The position numbers and the translations under genes are program-made. The notes under the pieces are model-generated. The model was given only the letters and a program-made list of their open reading frames with translations, ran no database searches and was not told the DNA's origin. Positions 1-6,021 of a DNA stretch of 8,977 nucleotides are shown piece by piece (positions within the stretch are counted from its first letter, which is position 1; every line of letters starts with the position of its first letter). The stretch is from Rickettsiales bacterium (lineage in GTDB: Bacteria > Pseudomonadota > Alphaproteobacteria > Rickettsiales > UBA3002), in contig JAJTIB010000192.1 of NCBI GenBank assembly GCA_021300075.1, forward strand, positions 1-8,977, in the 5' to 3' direction.

Positions 1-21
1 CAGAGTGATGGAATTTGCGGC

Positions 22-49
22 TTGAACTCTTTACCGGCTGCATTATATA
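22..49 (+). promoter_or_regulatory. possible sigma70-like promoter for the four-gene operon
   Basis: A TTGAAC hexamer (22-27) is followed after 16 bases by TATATA (44-49), giving 4 of 6 matches to each consensus hexamer. An initiation point near 56 would leave a short leader before the ATG at 82. I saw no ECF sigma-E type motif (TGATCC with a TAAGA -10) at proper spacing, although related operons are often controlled by a ChrR-linked ECF factor. The short AT-rich stretch may be a chance match, and transcription could also enter from an upstream gene outside the window. Confidence 0.3.
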
Positions 50-81
50 TGAATTGTCGAATCACTTAGAAACTTTGCCCC

Positions 82-618
82 ATGTTCCCAAAGAAAACTC
101 GTTTTGCTACCCTCCTTCTTATCCTTACTCTGGGGATGAGTACCCCGGCAGTCGCCGACATGACGATCATTTCGCGCGATGTGCCCAAAGCGCAGCAAGT
201 GGGCAAGGGACGTCTTGAGTTTCTATTTTGGAGCGTCTACGATGCTACTCTGTATGCGCCAGGCGGAACCTTCTCGCCCCAGCGTCCGTTTGCACTACGG
301 CTGGACTATTTAATAAAATTGAGCGGCGCGGATATCGCCGATCGCTCGATTGAAGAAATGAAAAAACAGGGCGCGAGCGATGATGATCAGCTCGCCGTCT
401 GGCGTCAACAGATGGCCGAGATTTTTCCGGATGTGGATCGTGGCGTGGCACTCACCGGAGTGCGGGACGCGAAGGGTCATACCTATTTTTATCGGAATGA
501 TAAGCCCATTGGCAGCATCAAAGATCCGCAATTCACCGAACGGTTTTTTGGCATCTGGCTTGATGCCAGCAGTTCCGAGCCAACATTGCGCCAACAGTTA
601 CTCGGCGCGGCTTCGTGA
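82..618 (+). CDS. exported chalcone isomerase-like domain protein
   Basis: The 178-residue product has a Sec signal peptide: basic residues KKTR at 4-7, a hydrophobic core at 8-19, and likely cleavage after AVA at 23-25. The mature protein should therefore be periplasmic. Two stretches identify the bacterial chalcone-isomerase-like family (Chalcone_3 type): G43-A59, with the pattern RLEFLFWSVYDATLYAP, and F151-G175, with FFGIWLDASSSEPTLRQQLLG. The bacterial members are not known to act on chalcones, and a fatty-acid or lipid ligand is plausible by analogy with the fold; that is inference. The ATG at 82 has no clear Shine-Dalgarno, but it gives an intact signal peptide. The stop overlaps the next start as GTGA (615-618), which indicates translational coupling. 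The downstream transporter, DUF3833 lipoprotein and dehydrogenase are the partners seen in ChrR-sigma/fatty-acid-modification loci, so a role in membrane lipid modification or oxidative stress is the best contextual guess. Confidence 0.85.
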   Translation: MFPKKTRFATLLLILTLGMSTPAVADMTIISRDVPKAQQVGKGRLEFLFWSVYDATLYAPGGTFSPQRPFALRLDYLIKLSGADIADRSIEEMKKQGASDDDQLAVWRQQMAEIFPDVDRGVALTGVRDAKGHTYFYRNDKPIGSIKDPQFTERFFGIWLDASSSEPTLRQQLLGAAS

Positions 619-1928
619 CCACCCCGCCATCAGGCCTATCCTCAGGGCTTGCCTTACGTTATGGGCTGTTGGCTCTACCCCTCGCGTTTGCTGGTTTGCC
701 AATCTACATTCACGCACCAGATTTTTACGCGACACAAATGGCTGTCCCACTCGCCGCCATTGGTCTAGTGCTGCTTGTACTCAGGATTATTGACGCGGTA
801 CAGGATCCGTTCATTGGCAGTATCAGCGACCGATTTCATCGCCAGCGCCGATGGATTATGTTGCTCGGGCTGGTGATGCTCGCCAGTGGCTTCGTAATGG
901 TATTTCATCCCCTCACCACGATGCCACTGCTATGGTTGGCACTCGGCATTTTCATCTGCACCACGGGATTCAGCATTGTCAGCATCAATTATCAGGCGCT
1001 GGGCGGGCTGTGGGATGTAAGCTCGACGGCACGCACACGTGTCGCTGGCTGGCGCGAGGGGCTGGGGCTTATCGGTCTTCTGACAGCCTCGATTACGCCG
1101 ACTCTGTTGATGCAGCATTTTACGCCTCGCGCCGGATTCGCGCTGATGTCACTCGCCTATCTGCCGTTATTACTGCTCATCAGCCTTATATTTCTGGGCT
1201 GGTGGCGTCGAGCCATCATCATGACTCCCGCGCCCGATGCCGTGCCGCTTCACTTGGCCGATTTACTGCGCGACCCTTGGGTGCGTTGTTTCTTCTCTCT
1301 CTATCTATTAAGCGCAGCGGCTTCCTCTATTCCAGCAGTGCTGGTGTTATTCTTCATCCGCGATTATCTTGGGGCAGAACCCCTCACGGGGGTTTTTCTG
1401 CTCCTCTACTTCTTAAGTGGCGTCGCCGCGATGCCGATATGGACGCGGGTTGCTCGAATGTATGGCAAGATTGCAGCCTGGCGTTATAGTATCTTTCTGG
1501 CGACAGCGACCTTTGTCTGGGCGTTTTTCCTCGCGCCGGGCGAGGCGATGGCATACGGTATCATCTGCGTACTTGCCGGCATGGCGTTTGGTGCAGATCT
1601 CGCCCTGCCGCCGGCGATTCTTGCCGACCGGATTGCCGTCGCCGACCACCAGCGCGCCGCGAGCCGTTATTATGCCGGGCTGACATTCTTGACCAAAGCC
1701 GCGCTGGCACTGGCCACCGGACTGGCACTGCCGATACTGGCCATGGTGGGTTACCAGCCGGGAATGACGAATACTTCGCTGGCACTGCCGATGATGTATG
1801 CGTTACTGCCTTGCATCATGAAAGCCTCCGCCGGACTCTTGCTCTGGCGATTCCAGGCCCGACTCAACCAGGGAGCGATCGATGAAAAAAATCTATCTGC
1901 TGATGCTCGGAGCCGTAATGGCGCTTAG
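615..1928 (+). CDS. MFS transporter of the GPH (MFS_2) cation symporter type
   Basis: A 437-residue polytopic inner-membrane protein whose hydrophobicity suggests about 12 transmembrane helices. The signature lies at residues 57-73 (RIIDAVQDPFIGSISDR), the loop 2-3 motif with acidic residues D60, D64 and D72 found in glycoside-pentoside-hexuronide:cation symporters, followed by a basic RFHRQRRW turn. Length and layout match the family. The start is a GTG at 615 inside the GTGA overlap with the preceding gene. No later in-frame ATG would keep helix 1. The 3' end runs 47 bases into the DUF3833 gene, so the hydrophilic tail (about residues 420-437) is encoded in a shared region. Family members in ChrR/cyclopropane-synthase-like clusters have no proven substrate, and a sugar is not implied. 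A lipid or a small modified metabolite is equally possible. Family assignment is firm; substrate is unknown. Confidence 0.92.
   Translation: MTTPPSGLSSGLALRYGLLALPLAFAGLPIYIHAPDFYATQMAVPLAAIGLVLLVLRIIDAVQDPFIGSISDRFHRQRRWIMLLGLVMLASGFVMVFHPLTTMPLLWLALGIFICTTGFSIVSINYQALGGLWDVSSTARTRVAGWREGLGLIGLLTASITPTLLMQHFTPRAGFALMSLAYLPLLLLISLIFLGWWRRAIIMTPAPDAVPLHLADLLRDPWVRCFFSLYLLSAAASSIPAVLVLFFIRDYLGAEPLTGVFLLLYFLSGVAAMPIWTRVARMYGKIAAWRYSIFLATATFVWAFFLAPGEAMAYGIICVLAGMAFGADLALPPAILADRIAVADHQRAASRYYAGLTFLTKAALALATGLALPILAMVGYQPGMTNTSLALPMMYALLPCIMKASAGLLLWRFQARLNQGAIDEKNLSADARSRNGA
1870..1875 (+). promoter_or_regulatory. ribosome binding site deciding the DUF3833 start
   Basis: AGGGAG lies 6 bases before the ATG at 1882, inside the coding sequence of the upstream transporter. 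It supports a start 47 bases before the transporter stop over the ATG at 1903, which would leave only ten residues and no basic residue before the lipobox cysteine. Confidence 0.7.
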
Positions 1929-2415
1929 TGGCTGCTCGGGCAAGGATGGCACGCAATACGAAACATGGAAACCCACCTTTAATCTGCGTGAATATTTCAC
2001 TGGCCCCATCAAGGCCTGGGGCATCGTGCAGGACCGCAGCGGCAATGTCGTCAGCCGCTTTGATATAAAAATCGTCGGCAGCTGGAAGGGCAAAGAAGGC
2101 AAGCTGGTCGAGGATTTCACCTATTATGATGGCAAAACACAGCAACGCATCTGGCACATTACGGATTTAGGCAATGGCAAATATGAAGGCCGCGCCGCGG
2201 ATATTATCGGCATGGCCGATTCCACCACGTTCGGCAATGCTGCACAATGGACCTATACGATGGATCTGCCCGTGGGTGACAGCACGTATCGTTTGCGCTT
2301 TGATGACTGGATGTGGCTCATGAATGACGGAGTATTGATGAATCGTTCCTACATGAAAAAATTTGGATTTACGGTCGCGGAAGTCACCATCTTCATGCAG
2401 AAGCAACCACAATGA
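1882..2415 (+). CDS. DUF3833 family lipoprotein
   Basis: The 177-residue product starts with KK, a hydrophobic stretch and a lipobox LSGC (residues 15-18). It should be lipidated at C18 and anchored to a membrane, with the rest in the periplasm. The body matches DUF3833: a basic WKGKEGKLVEDFTYYDG segment (about 68-84), WHITDLGNGKYEG (about 91-103), and the C-terminal hallmark DDWMWLMNDGVLMNRSYMKKFGF (about 141-163). The function is unproven. Predicted beta-rich periplasmic lipoproteins of this family repeatedly sit beside the same transporter, dehydrogenase and chalcone-isomerase-like protein in cyclopropane-synthase-like loci, which suggests help with lipid handling or transport (inference). 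The start is set by AGGGAG at 1870-1875 and by the lipobox distance. The gene overlaps the transporter by 47 bases and the next gene by ATGA (2412-2415). Confidence 0.93.
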   Translation: MKKIYLLMLGAVMALSGCSGKDGTQYETWKPTFNLREYFTGPIKAWGIVQDRSGNVVSRFDIKIVGSWKGKEGKLVEDFTYYDGKTQQRIWHITDLGNGKYEGRAADIIGMADSTTFGNAAQWTYTMDLPVGDSTYRLRFDDWMWLMNDGVLMNRSYMKKFGFTVAEVTIFMQKQPQ

Positions 2416-3149
2416 CATCGGCGAAACATAGCTGGATCCTTGGTGCGAGTAGTGGCATCGGCGCCGCGCTCGCCCGCGAACTCGCCAGTCGCGGCGAACG
2501 CGTCTGTATTTCTGCCCGTAATGCCGAGGCGCTGGCCGCCCTCGCCTCTAGTCTGCCGGGCACAGGACATCTCGCCCTGCCGGTGGATGTAAGCGATGCG
2601 GACGCACTCAAGGCCGCGAGCGATAACTTATGGCACGACTGGGGACGCATCGACCGCGTGATTTTCATGGCTGGACTATATACGCCGATGGAACTTGCGG
2701 CACTTGACCTTGCCGAAACTGAACGCATCGTGAAGGTGAATCTGCTGGGCGCGTTTTATCTGGTGGCGGCGGCGCTGCCCCATCTCACCGCGCAGGGCAA
2801 TGGCCAACTAGCGCTATGTGCAAGTGTGGCTGGCTATCGCGGCTTGCCCGGCGGCCAGCCTTATGGCGCGACCAAGGCAGGACTAATAAACTTGGCCGAA
2901 AGTCTGCGCGCCGAGCAGGGCAAAGCACTTGATATCCGGGTTATTAATCCGGGCTTTGTGGAATCGCGCCTGACAGCGAAAAATACATTCCGCATGCCCA
3001 TGCAAATCAGCGCCGCGCAAGCGGCAGTCGCAATTGCCAATGGATTAAATGGCCGCAGCTTTGAAATTCATTTTCCCAAAGGGTTCACCCTGATCATGAA
3101 GCTGTTTCGCCTTCTACCGCACTGGCTTTATTTTCGCACCGTGGCTTGA
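2412..3149 (+). CDS. short-chain dehydrogenase/reductase (SDR)
   Basis: A 245-residue classical-length SDR and probable NAD(P)H-dependent oxidoreductase. The cofactor loop is GASSGIG at residues 11-17, with Leu in place of the usual preceding Thr. It is followed by SAR at 34-36, where the Arg may favour NADPH. Also visible are the FMAG strand motif (85-88), N110, S138, Y151 and K155 of the catalytic Asn-Ser-Tyr-Lys tetrad (YGATK), and the INPG motif at 178-181. The last 30 residues (about 216-245) are hydrophobic and aromatic, including KGFTLIMKLFRLLPHWLYF, and could give membrane association or a lipid-facing substrate pocket. The start overlaps the DUF3833 stop as ATGA. The substrate cannot be read from the sequence. 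Association with the upstream lipid-locus families suggests a fatty-acyl or lipid-derived carbonyl. It ends the coupled block; the next gene follows after 43 bases. Confidence 0.94.
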   Translation: MTSAKHSWILGASSGIGAALARELASRGERVCISARNAEALAALASSLPGTGHLALPVDVSDADALKAASDNLWHDWGRIDRVIFMAGLYTPMELAALDLAETERIVKVNLLGAFYLVAAALPHLTAQGNGQLALCASVAGYRGLPGGQPYGATKAGLINLAESLRAEQGKALDIRVINPGFVESRLTAKNTFRMPMQISAAQAAVAIANGLNGRSFEIHFPKGFTLIMKLFRLLPHWLYFRTVA

Positions 3150-3179
3150 CCCCGCGCCTGTAGCTGATGGTTGTGCCTT

Positions 3180-3185
3180 AGGGAG
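3180..3185 (+). promoter_or_regulatory. ribosome binding site of the SOUL gene
   Basis: AGGGAG lies 7 bases before the ATG at 3193. It is one of the clearest Shine-Dalgarno sequences in the window and fixes this start, which places a basic residue cluster before the membrane segment. The 43-base gap (3150-3192) shows no obvious promoter or terminator. Confidence 0.7.
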
Positions 3186-3192
3186 AATTATT

Positions 3193-3831
3193 ATGCACTG
3201 GAGACGCTGGATGTGGATTGCCGCTGCCGTAATCATTGTAGCAGGGTTTGCTGCCTGGGGGCCAATCGTGAGCCAGGTTGATGAACCTCCGTACCACGTT
3301 CAACGGGTAGAGCAGCCCTTTGAACTTCGCGTCTATGCGCCCATGCTGGTGGCTGAAGTTCGAGTCAAAGGCGAGCGCGACGAAGCAATTAATCAGGGCT
3401 TTCGCTTACTCGCCGATTATATATTTGGCAATAATACAAGTGCCAAAAAGCTGGCGATGACCGCACCTGTGACGCAACAGGAAGCCAGCACCAAAATTCC
3501 GATGACCGCCCCCGTCCTGCAGCAACAGGAGGGGGACAATGTCTGGCAGGTGCGGTTCGTCATGCCAGCTAACTACAAAAAAATCAGCGAACTGCCGCAA
3601 CCAAACAATCCTGAAGTTCAATTGCTGCATATGCCAGAACGCCGCTTCGCGGTGATCCGCTTCTCGGGATCCAGCGCGCCGTCGAATCTTGACGAGCATC
3701 GCCAGCTGCTGGCAGAATATGTCACCAATAAAGGCTTAAAACCCATCGGCGAGCCGGTGCTGGCTTTTTATAACCCGCCCTGGACCTTGCCCTTCCTCCG
3801 CCGCAATGAAGTGCTACAAGAAATTAAATGA
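3193..3831 (+). CDS. SOUL family haem-binding protein, membrane anchored
   Basis: A 212-residue protein of the SOUL/p22HBP family, whose eukaryotic members bind haem or tetrapyrroles. The N-terminus (HWRRW, then a hydrophobic stretch at about 7-25) is a signal anchor, so the SOUL domain (about 33-212) should face the periplasm. Characteristic stretches are PFELRVYAPMLVAEVRVKG (42-60), GFRLLADYIFGNN (69-81), the repeated MTAPV motif (89-93 and 104-108), the FAVIRFSG strand (152-159) and the terminal YNPPWTLPFLRRNEV (193-207). Length is normal. A haem-ligating His cannot be assigned. It follows the SDR gene on the same strand after 43 bases and may be co-transcribed. A tetrapyrrole binder would fit a photo-oxidative or singlet-oxygen theme, but that link is inference. 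It ends 9 bases from the convergent SPOR gene. Confidence 0.94.
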   Translation: MHWRRWMWIAAAVIIVAGFAAWGPIVSQVDEPPYHVQRVEQPFELRVYAPMLVAEVRVKGERDEAINQGFRLLADYIFGNNTSAKKLAMTAPVTQQEASTKIPMTAPVLQQQEGDNVWQVRFVMPANYKKISELPQPNNPEVQLLHMPERRFAVIRFSGSSAPSNLDEHRQLLAEYVTNKGLKPIGEPVLAFYNPPWTLPFLRRNEVLQEIK

Positions 3832-3840
3832 CTTGTTGCG

Positions 3841-5901
3841 TTACCGCACCAGCACCAAACATTGACCTTGATTGACCTTGATCCGGCTGCAGACTTCCCT
3901 GGCCGCTATCTGCGAACTGAATGGTCCAGTCTGCAGGCGAAAGATTGATTTTGCGCTGCCCTGGCTTGGGGTTTTTATCTGAAACCCCGTATCTCCCAAT
4001 ACGTCATTATGTTTTGTCTTAGCCATCTTCCACGCTTCCTGAGCGGCGCGGTAGCTGGCATAAGACCCCAGCTGTACCCAGTAACTAGTTGCAGCCGCAT
4101 CGCCGGGATGATCCGCCGCATAACGCGCAGCCGTCAGCACCTGCTGTGCAGTTCGCTCACGCGGAGCATAGGCGCTGGCGGAGGCGCCTAAATCAACGAT
4201 GCTACCGCATTCCATGTTCTTATCAAACAAGCCCTCATCCGTGGCCTCTACATACTTACACAACATACGGACAAATCCTTGTGCAGCAAACGGACCAACC
4301 CTCAGCGTTACCCGATCATCCCCGCGCTGTAGCGCAGACAGAGGTGACGTGACGCGCACGCGCACCGCTGGAAAATCCGGATGCGACTTGCGATACGCAT
4401 CCCAAAACGCCAGTGCCTCCTGCTGGTTCTCAAAAAACTGAATCTGCGCCCAGAGGGTTTTCTGCGGCGCCACGGAACTTGGTGGCACAAACGGCGCGTT
4501 GGTGGCGTCGGTCGCCTCATTCACGCCCACGACGGGCGCAGGTAACTCCATGGGGGCGGGCAGAATTTTTTCTGCGTCACTCAATGGCACGCGCTGGGCT
4601 TCGCCTACTTGCACCCCGCCGGGCGTACCCTGTATTGATGGCGACATTGGCACGACAATCAGCGTTCCCGTTGATAATGTCCCCGTCGATTCCGGTGCAC
4701 CCGGAGTCGCGATTACCGGCGATGGTAAAGCGGCTGAGGCCGGTGCAGACACCAACGGTATCGGCGTAGTCACCGGATTGACCGGAACATTCGCGGACGC
4801 TGGTAAGGGCGGTGGCGGCGGCGGGAAGGAGGGCAATGCTTTCACCTGAGTGGGGGCAGAAGCAACCGCCAATGGAGATATTTGTGGTGTGGCAGGAACC
4901 GGCGCGGGCACAACATCAGAAGCCGATGCCGGCGAAGGCGGCGGCAAGGCCGCGAGCGCATCACCGTTAGTCGCTGGCGCGTTATTATCAGCCGCGCGCG
5001 GCAAGGTGGTTACGACCGCATCTACGGGGGCTGCAACGGGTGCGGCTGCCGGCTTTGGCTTTGGATTATCCTCTTCATCATCCCCGGTCAGCCATGCCCA
5101 AAGCGATACACTATCCTGCTCAACTGGTCGTGCCGGCGGAGGTGCGGTTGGATCCACCCCGGGCGTAGCCAGCAAGGAAGAAGAGGAAGCATCAATCCGA
5201 GTTTTGGGTATATTCGCTGGATCTGATTCTTTCGCGGTTTCCCTAGCTGCCTCATCCATCGCCTGATTCATCAGCTCCTCTGTCGATGGTGTGTCGACCG
5301 CAGGGGGCGACGCGCTCGAAGCGACGTTTGTCACCGGCTCAGGTGACGTTAACGGGGTGGAGGTATGGGTAGGTGCTGGCGGTGTAAGGGTAGCCGATGA
5401 CGCGGATGGAGCCGCAGATACATCCCCCCCGGGAGTGGGCGTTGCCAGAGGCAGTTTGGGCGGCAATGCTGCCTTAACCTCAGGCGCGGCGGGCGGTACG
5501 GCGCTTACGACGCTGGGCGCAGACATTGGTGCAGATGGTGGTGGTGACGCCATCATGGTTTCAACGACATAACATTCGTCGCCTTGGCTGGCGAGCTGGG
5601 CGCAGACCGTCTGGGCGGCGGCACGGGTCGTCAACGGGCCGGACTGGGTACGATACACCTTCAGATTGTCCGGCGGCATGGTAATTTCGCGTATGCTGGT
5701 TGGATATTTTGCCACAATGCCGCCATGTTTAGTGGCAATGGCCTTCGCCTGCGCTTCAGCTTCGCTGCGCGTTTCAAACGAACCAAACTGAAGCATAAAG
5801 ACTGGCGCGGAAGCAATCCCGGGTGCGGCCAGAAGGCCGATACCGAGAGAAATCCACAAAAATCTGGTGAAGGTTCCGGAAACCACGCGACTGTCCATCA
5901 T
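3841..5901 (-). CDS. exported protein with three SPOR-like domains and a long Pro/Ala/Ser-rich linker
   Basis: From the ATG at 5901 the product is 686 residues. A signal peptide or signal anchor (basic n-region, hydrophobic 14-26, small residues GIASA at 28-32) is followed by a SPOR domain (about 34-115), a low-complexity linker rich in Pro, Ala, Ser, Thr and Val (about 116-480), a divergent SPOR-like domain (about 482-570) and a C-terminal SPOR domain (about 606-686). Recurrent signatures are QxGSF/Y at the first strand, then TGPF/VGPF/SGPL, and a Cys pair near each domain end (C100/C110, C548/C565, C671/C681). SPOR domains bind denuded glycan strands of peptidoglycan, often at division sites, so a periplasmic cell-wall role is likely. 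The linker holds a polyproline run (about 360-366) and an acidic patch GDDEED (about 273-278). A TTG at 5928 with GGAGGA 12 bases upstream is an alternative start, adding nine residues. It resembles no named family, and I would not call it FtsN. Confidence 0.88.
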   Translation of the reverse strand: MMDSRVVSGTFTRFLWISLGIGLLAAPGIASAPVFMLQFGSFETRSEAEAQAKAIATKHGGIVAKYPTSIREITMPPDNLKVYRTQSGPLTTRAAAQTVCAQLASQGDECYVVETMMASPPPSAPMSAPSVVSAVPPAAPEVKAALPPKLPLATPTPGGDVSAAPSASSATLTPPAPTHTSTPLTSPEPVTNVASSASPPAVDTPSTEELMNQAMDEAARETAKESDPANIPKTRIDASSSSLLATPGVDPTAPPPARPVEQDSVSLWAWLTGDDEEDNPKPKPAAAPVAAPVDAVVTTLPRAADNNAPATNGDALAALPPPSPASASDVVPAPVPATPQISPLAVASAPTQVKALPSFPPPPPPLPASANVPVNPVTTPIPLVSAPASAALPSPVIATPGAPESTGTLSTGTLIVVPMSPSIQGTPGGVQVGEAQRVPLSDAEKILPAPMELPAPVVGVNEATDATNAPFVPPSSVAPQKTLWAQIQFFENQQEALAFWDAYRKSHPDFPAVRVRVTSPLSALQRGDDRVTLRVGPFAAQGFVRMLCKYVEATDEGLFDKNMECGSIVDLGASASAYAPRERTAQQVLTAARYAADHPGDAAATSYWVQLGSYASYRAAQEAWKMAKTKHNDVLGDTGFQIKTPSQGSAKSIFRLQTGPFSSQIAAREVCSRIKVNQGQCLVLVR

Positions 5902-5928
5902 CCTTGGTTTGCTATTATTATTGTGCAA

Positions 5929-6021
5929 GGTTTAGGATAATCCTCCCCCCCCTGCAAGTGCTTTTGCGGCGCTGTGATTAAGCCCATTTACAGCGCGCAC
6001 GCATCCAGTTATGAGAACGGC
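5929..6021. other. divergent intergenic region between the SPOR gene and lysK
   Basis: This short region must hold the start signals of both divergent genes. It contains an 11-base perfect palindrome AGGATAATCCT (5934-5944) and a run of eight C (5945-5952). On the minus strand these read as G8 followed by AGGA, a Shine-Dalgarno-like sequence 12 bases from the TTG at 5928. I could not find a convincing -35/-10 pair for either direction. The GATAAT at 5936-5941 could be a plus-strand -10 box but lacks a good -35. Confidence 0.4.

Noticed and set aside
2..25. Possible C-terminal codons of an upstream gene (reads RVMEFAA then stop); another frame stays open to a stop at 67-69
   Set aside because: Too few residues to recognise a family or choose a frame, and the same bases overlap the putative promoter.
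82..618. Calling the first gene a true chalcone isomerase
   Set aside because: The exported bacterial family shares the fold signature but no flavonoid pathway genes are present, and catalytic activity is not supported by visible residues.
3861..3880. Perfect tandem repeat of a 10-base unit, ATTGACCTTG twice, in the 3' end of the SPOR gene
   Set aside because: The encoded C-terminal segment has the same length between cysteines as the first SPOR domain, so there is no sign of a frame-shifting duplication; likely chance.
4499..5266. Long open frames on the plus strand rich in Gly, Ala and Thr, antisense to the SPOR gene
   Set aside because: They mirror the Pro/Ala/Ser codons of the linker on the opposite strand, have no ribosome binding site or recognisable domain, and the composition is what antisense of such a linker gives.
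5424..5430. Run of seven C within the SPOR linker coding region as a phase-variation tract
   Set aside because: It falls within a proline/glycine codon stretch of a GC-rich low-complexity region, and the gene is intact in the observed phase.
3841..5901. Naming the SPOR protein FtsN, DedD or RlpA
   Set aside because: It lacks the single C-terminal SPOR architecture of FtsN/DedD and has no RlpA double-psi barrel; three SPOR-like domains do not match these families.
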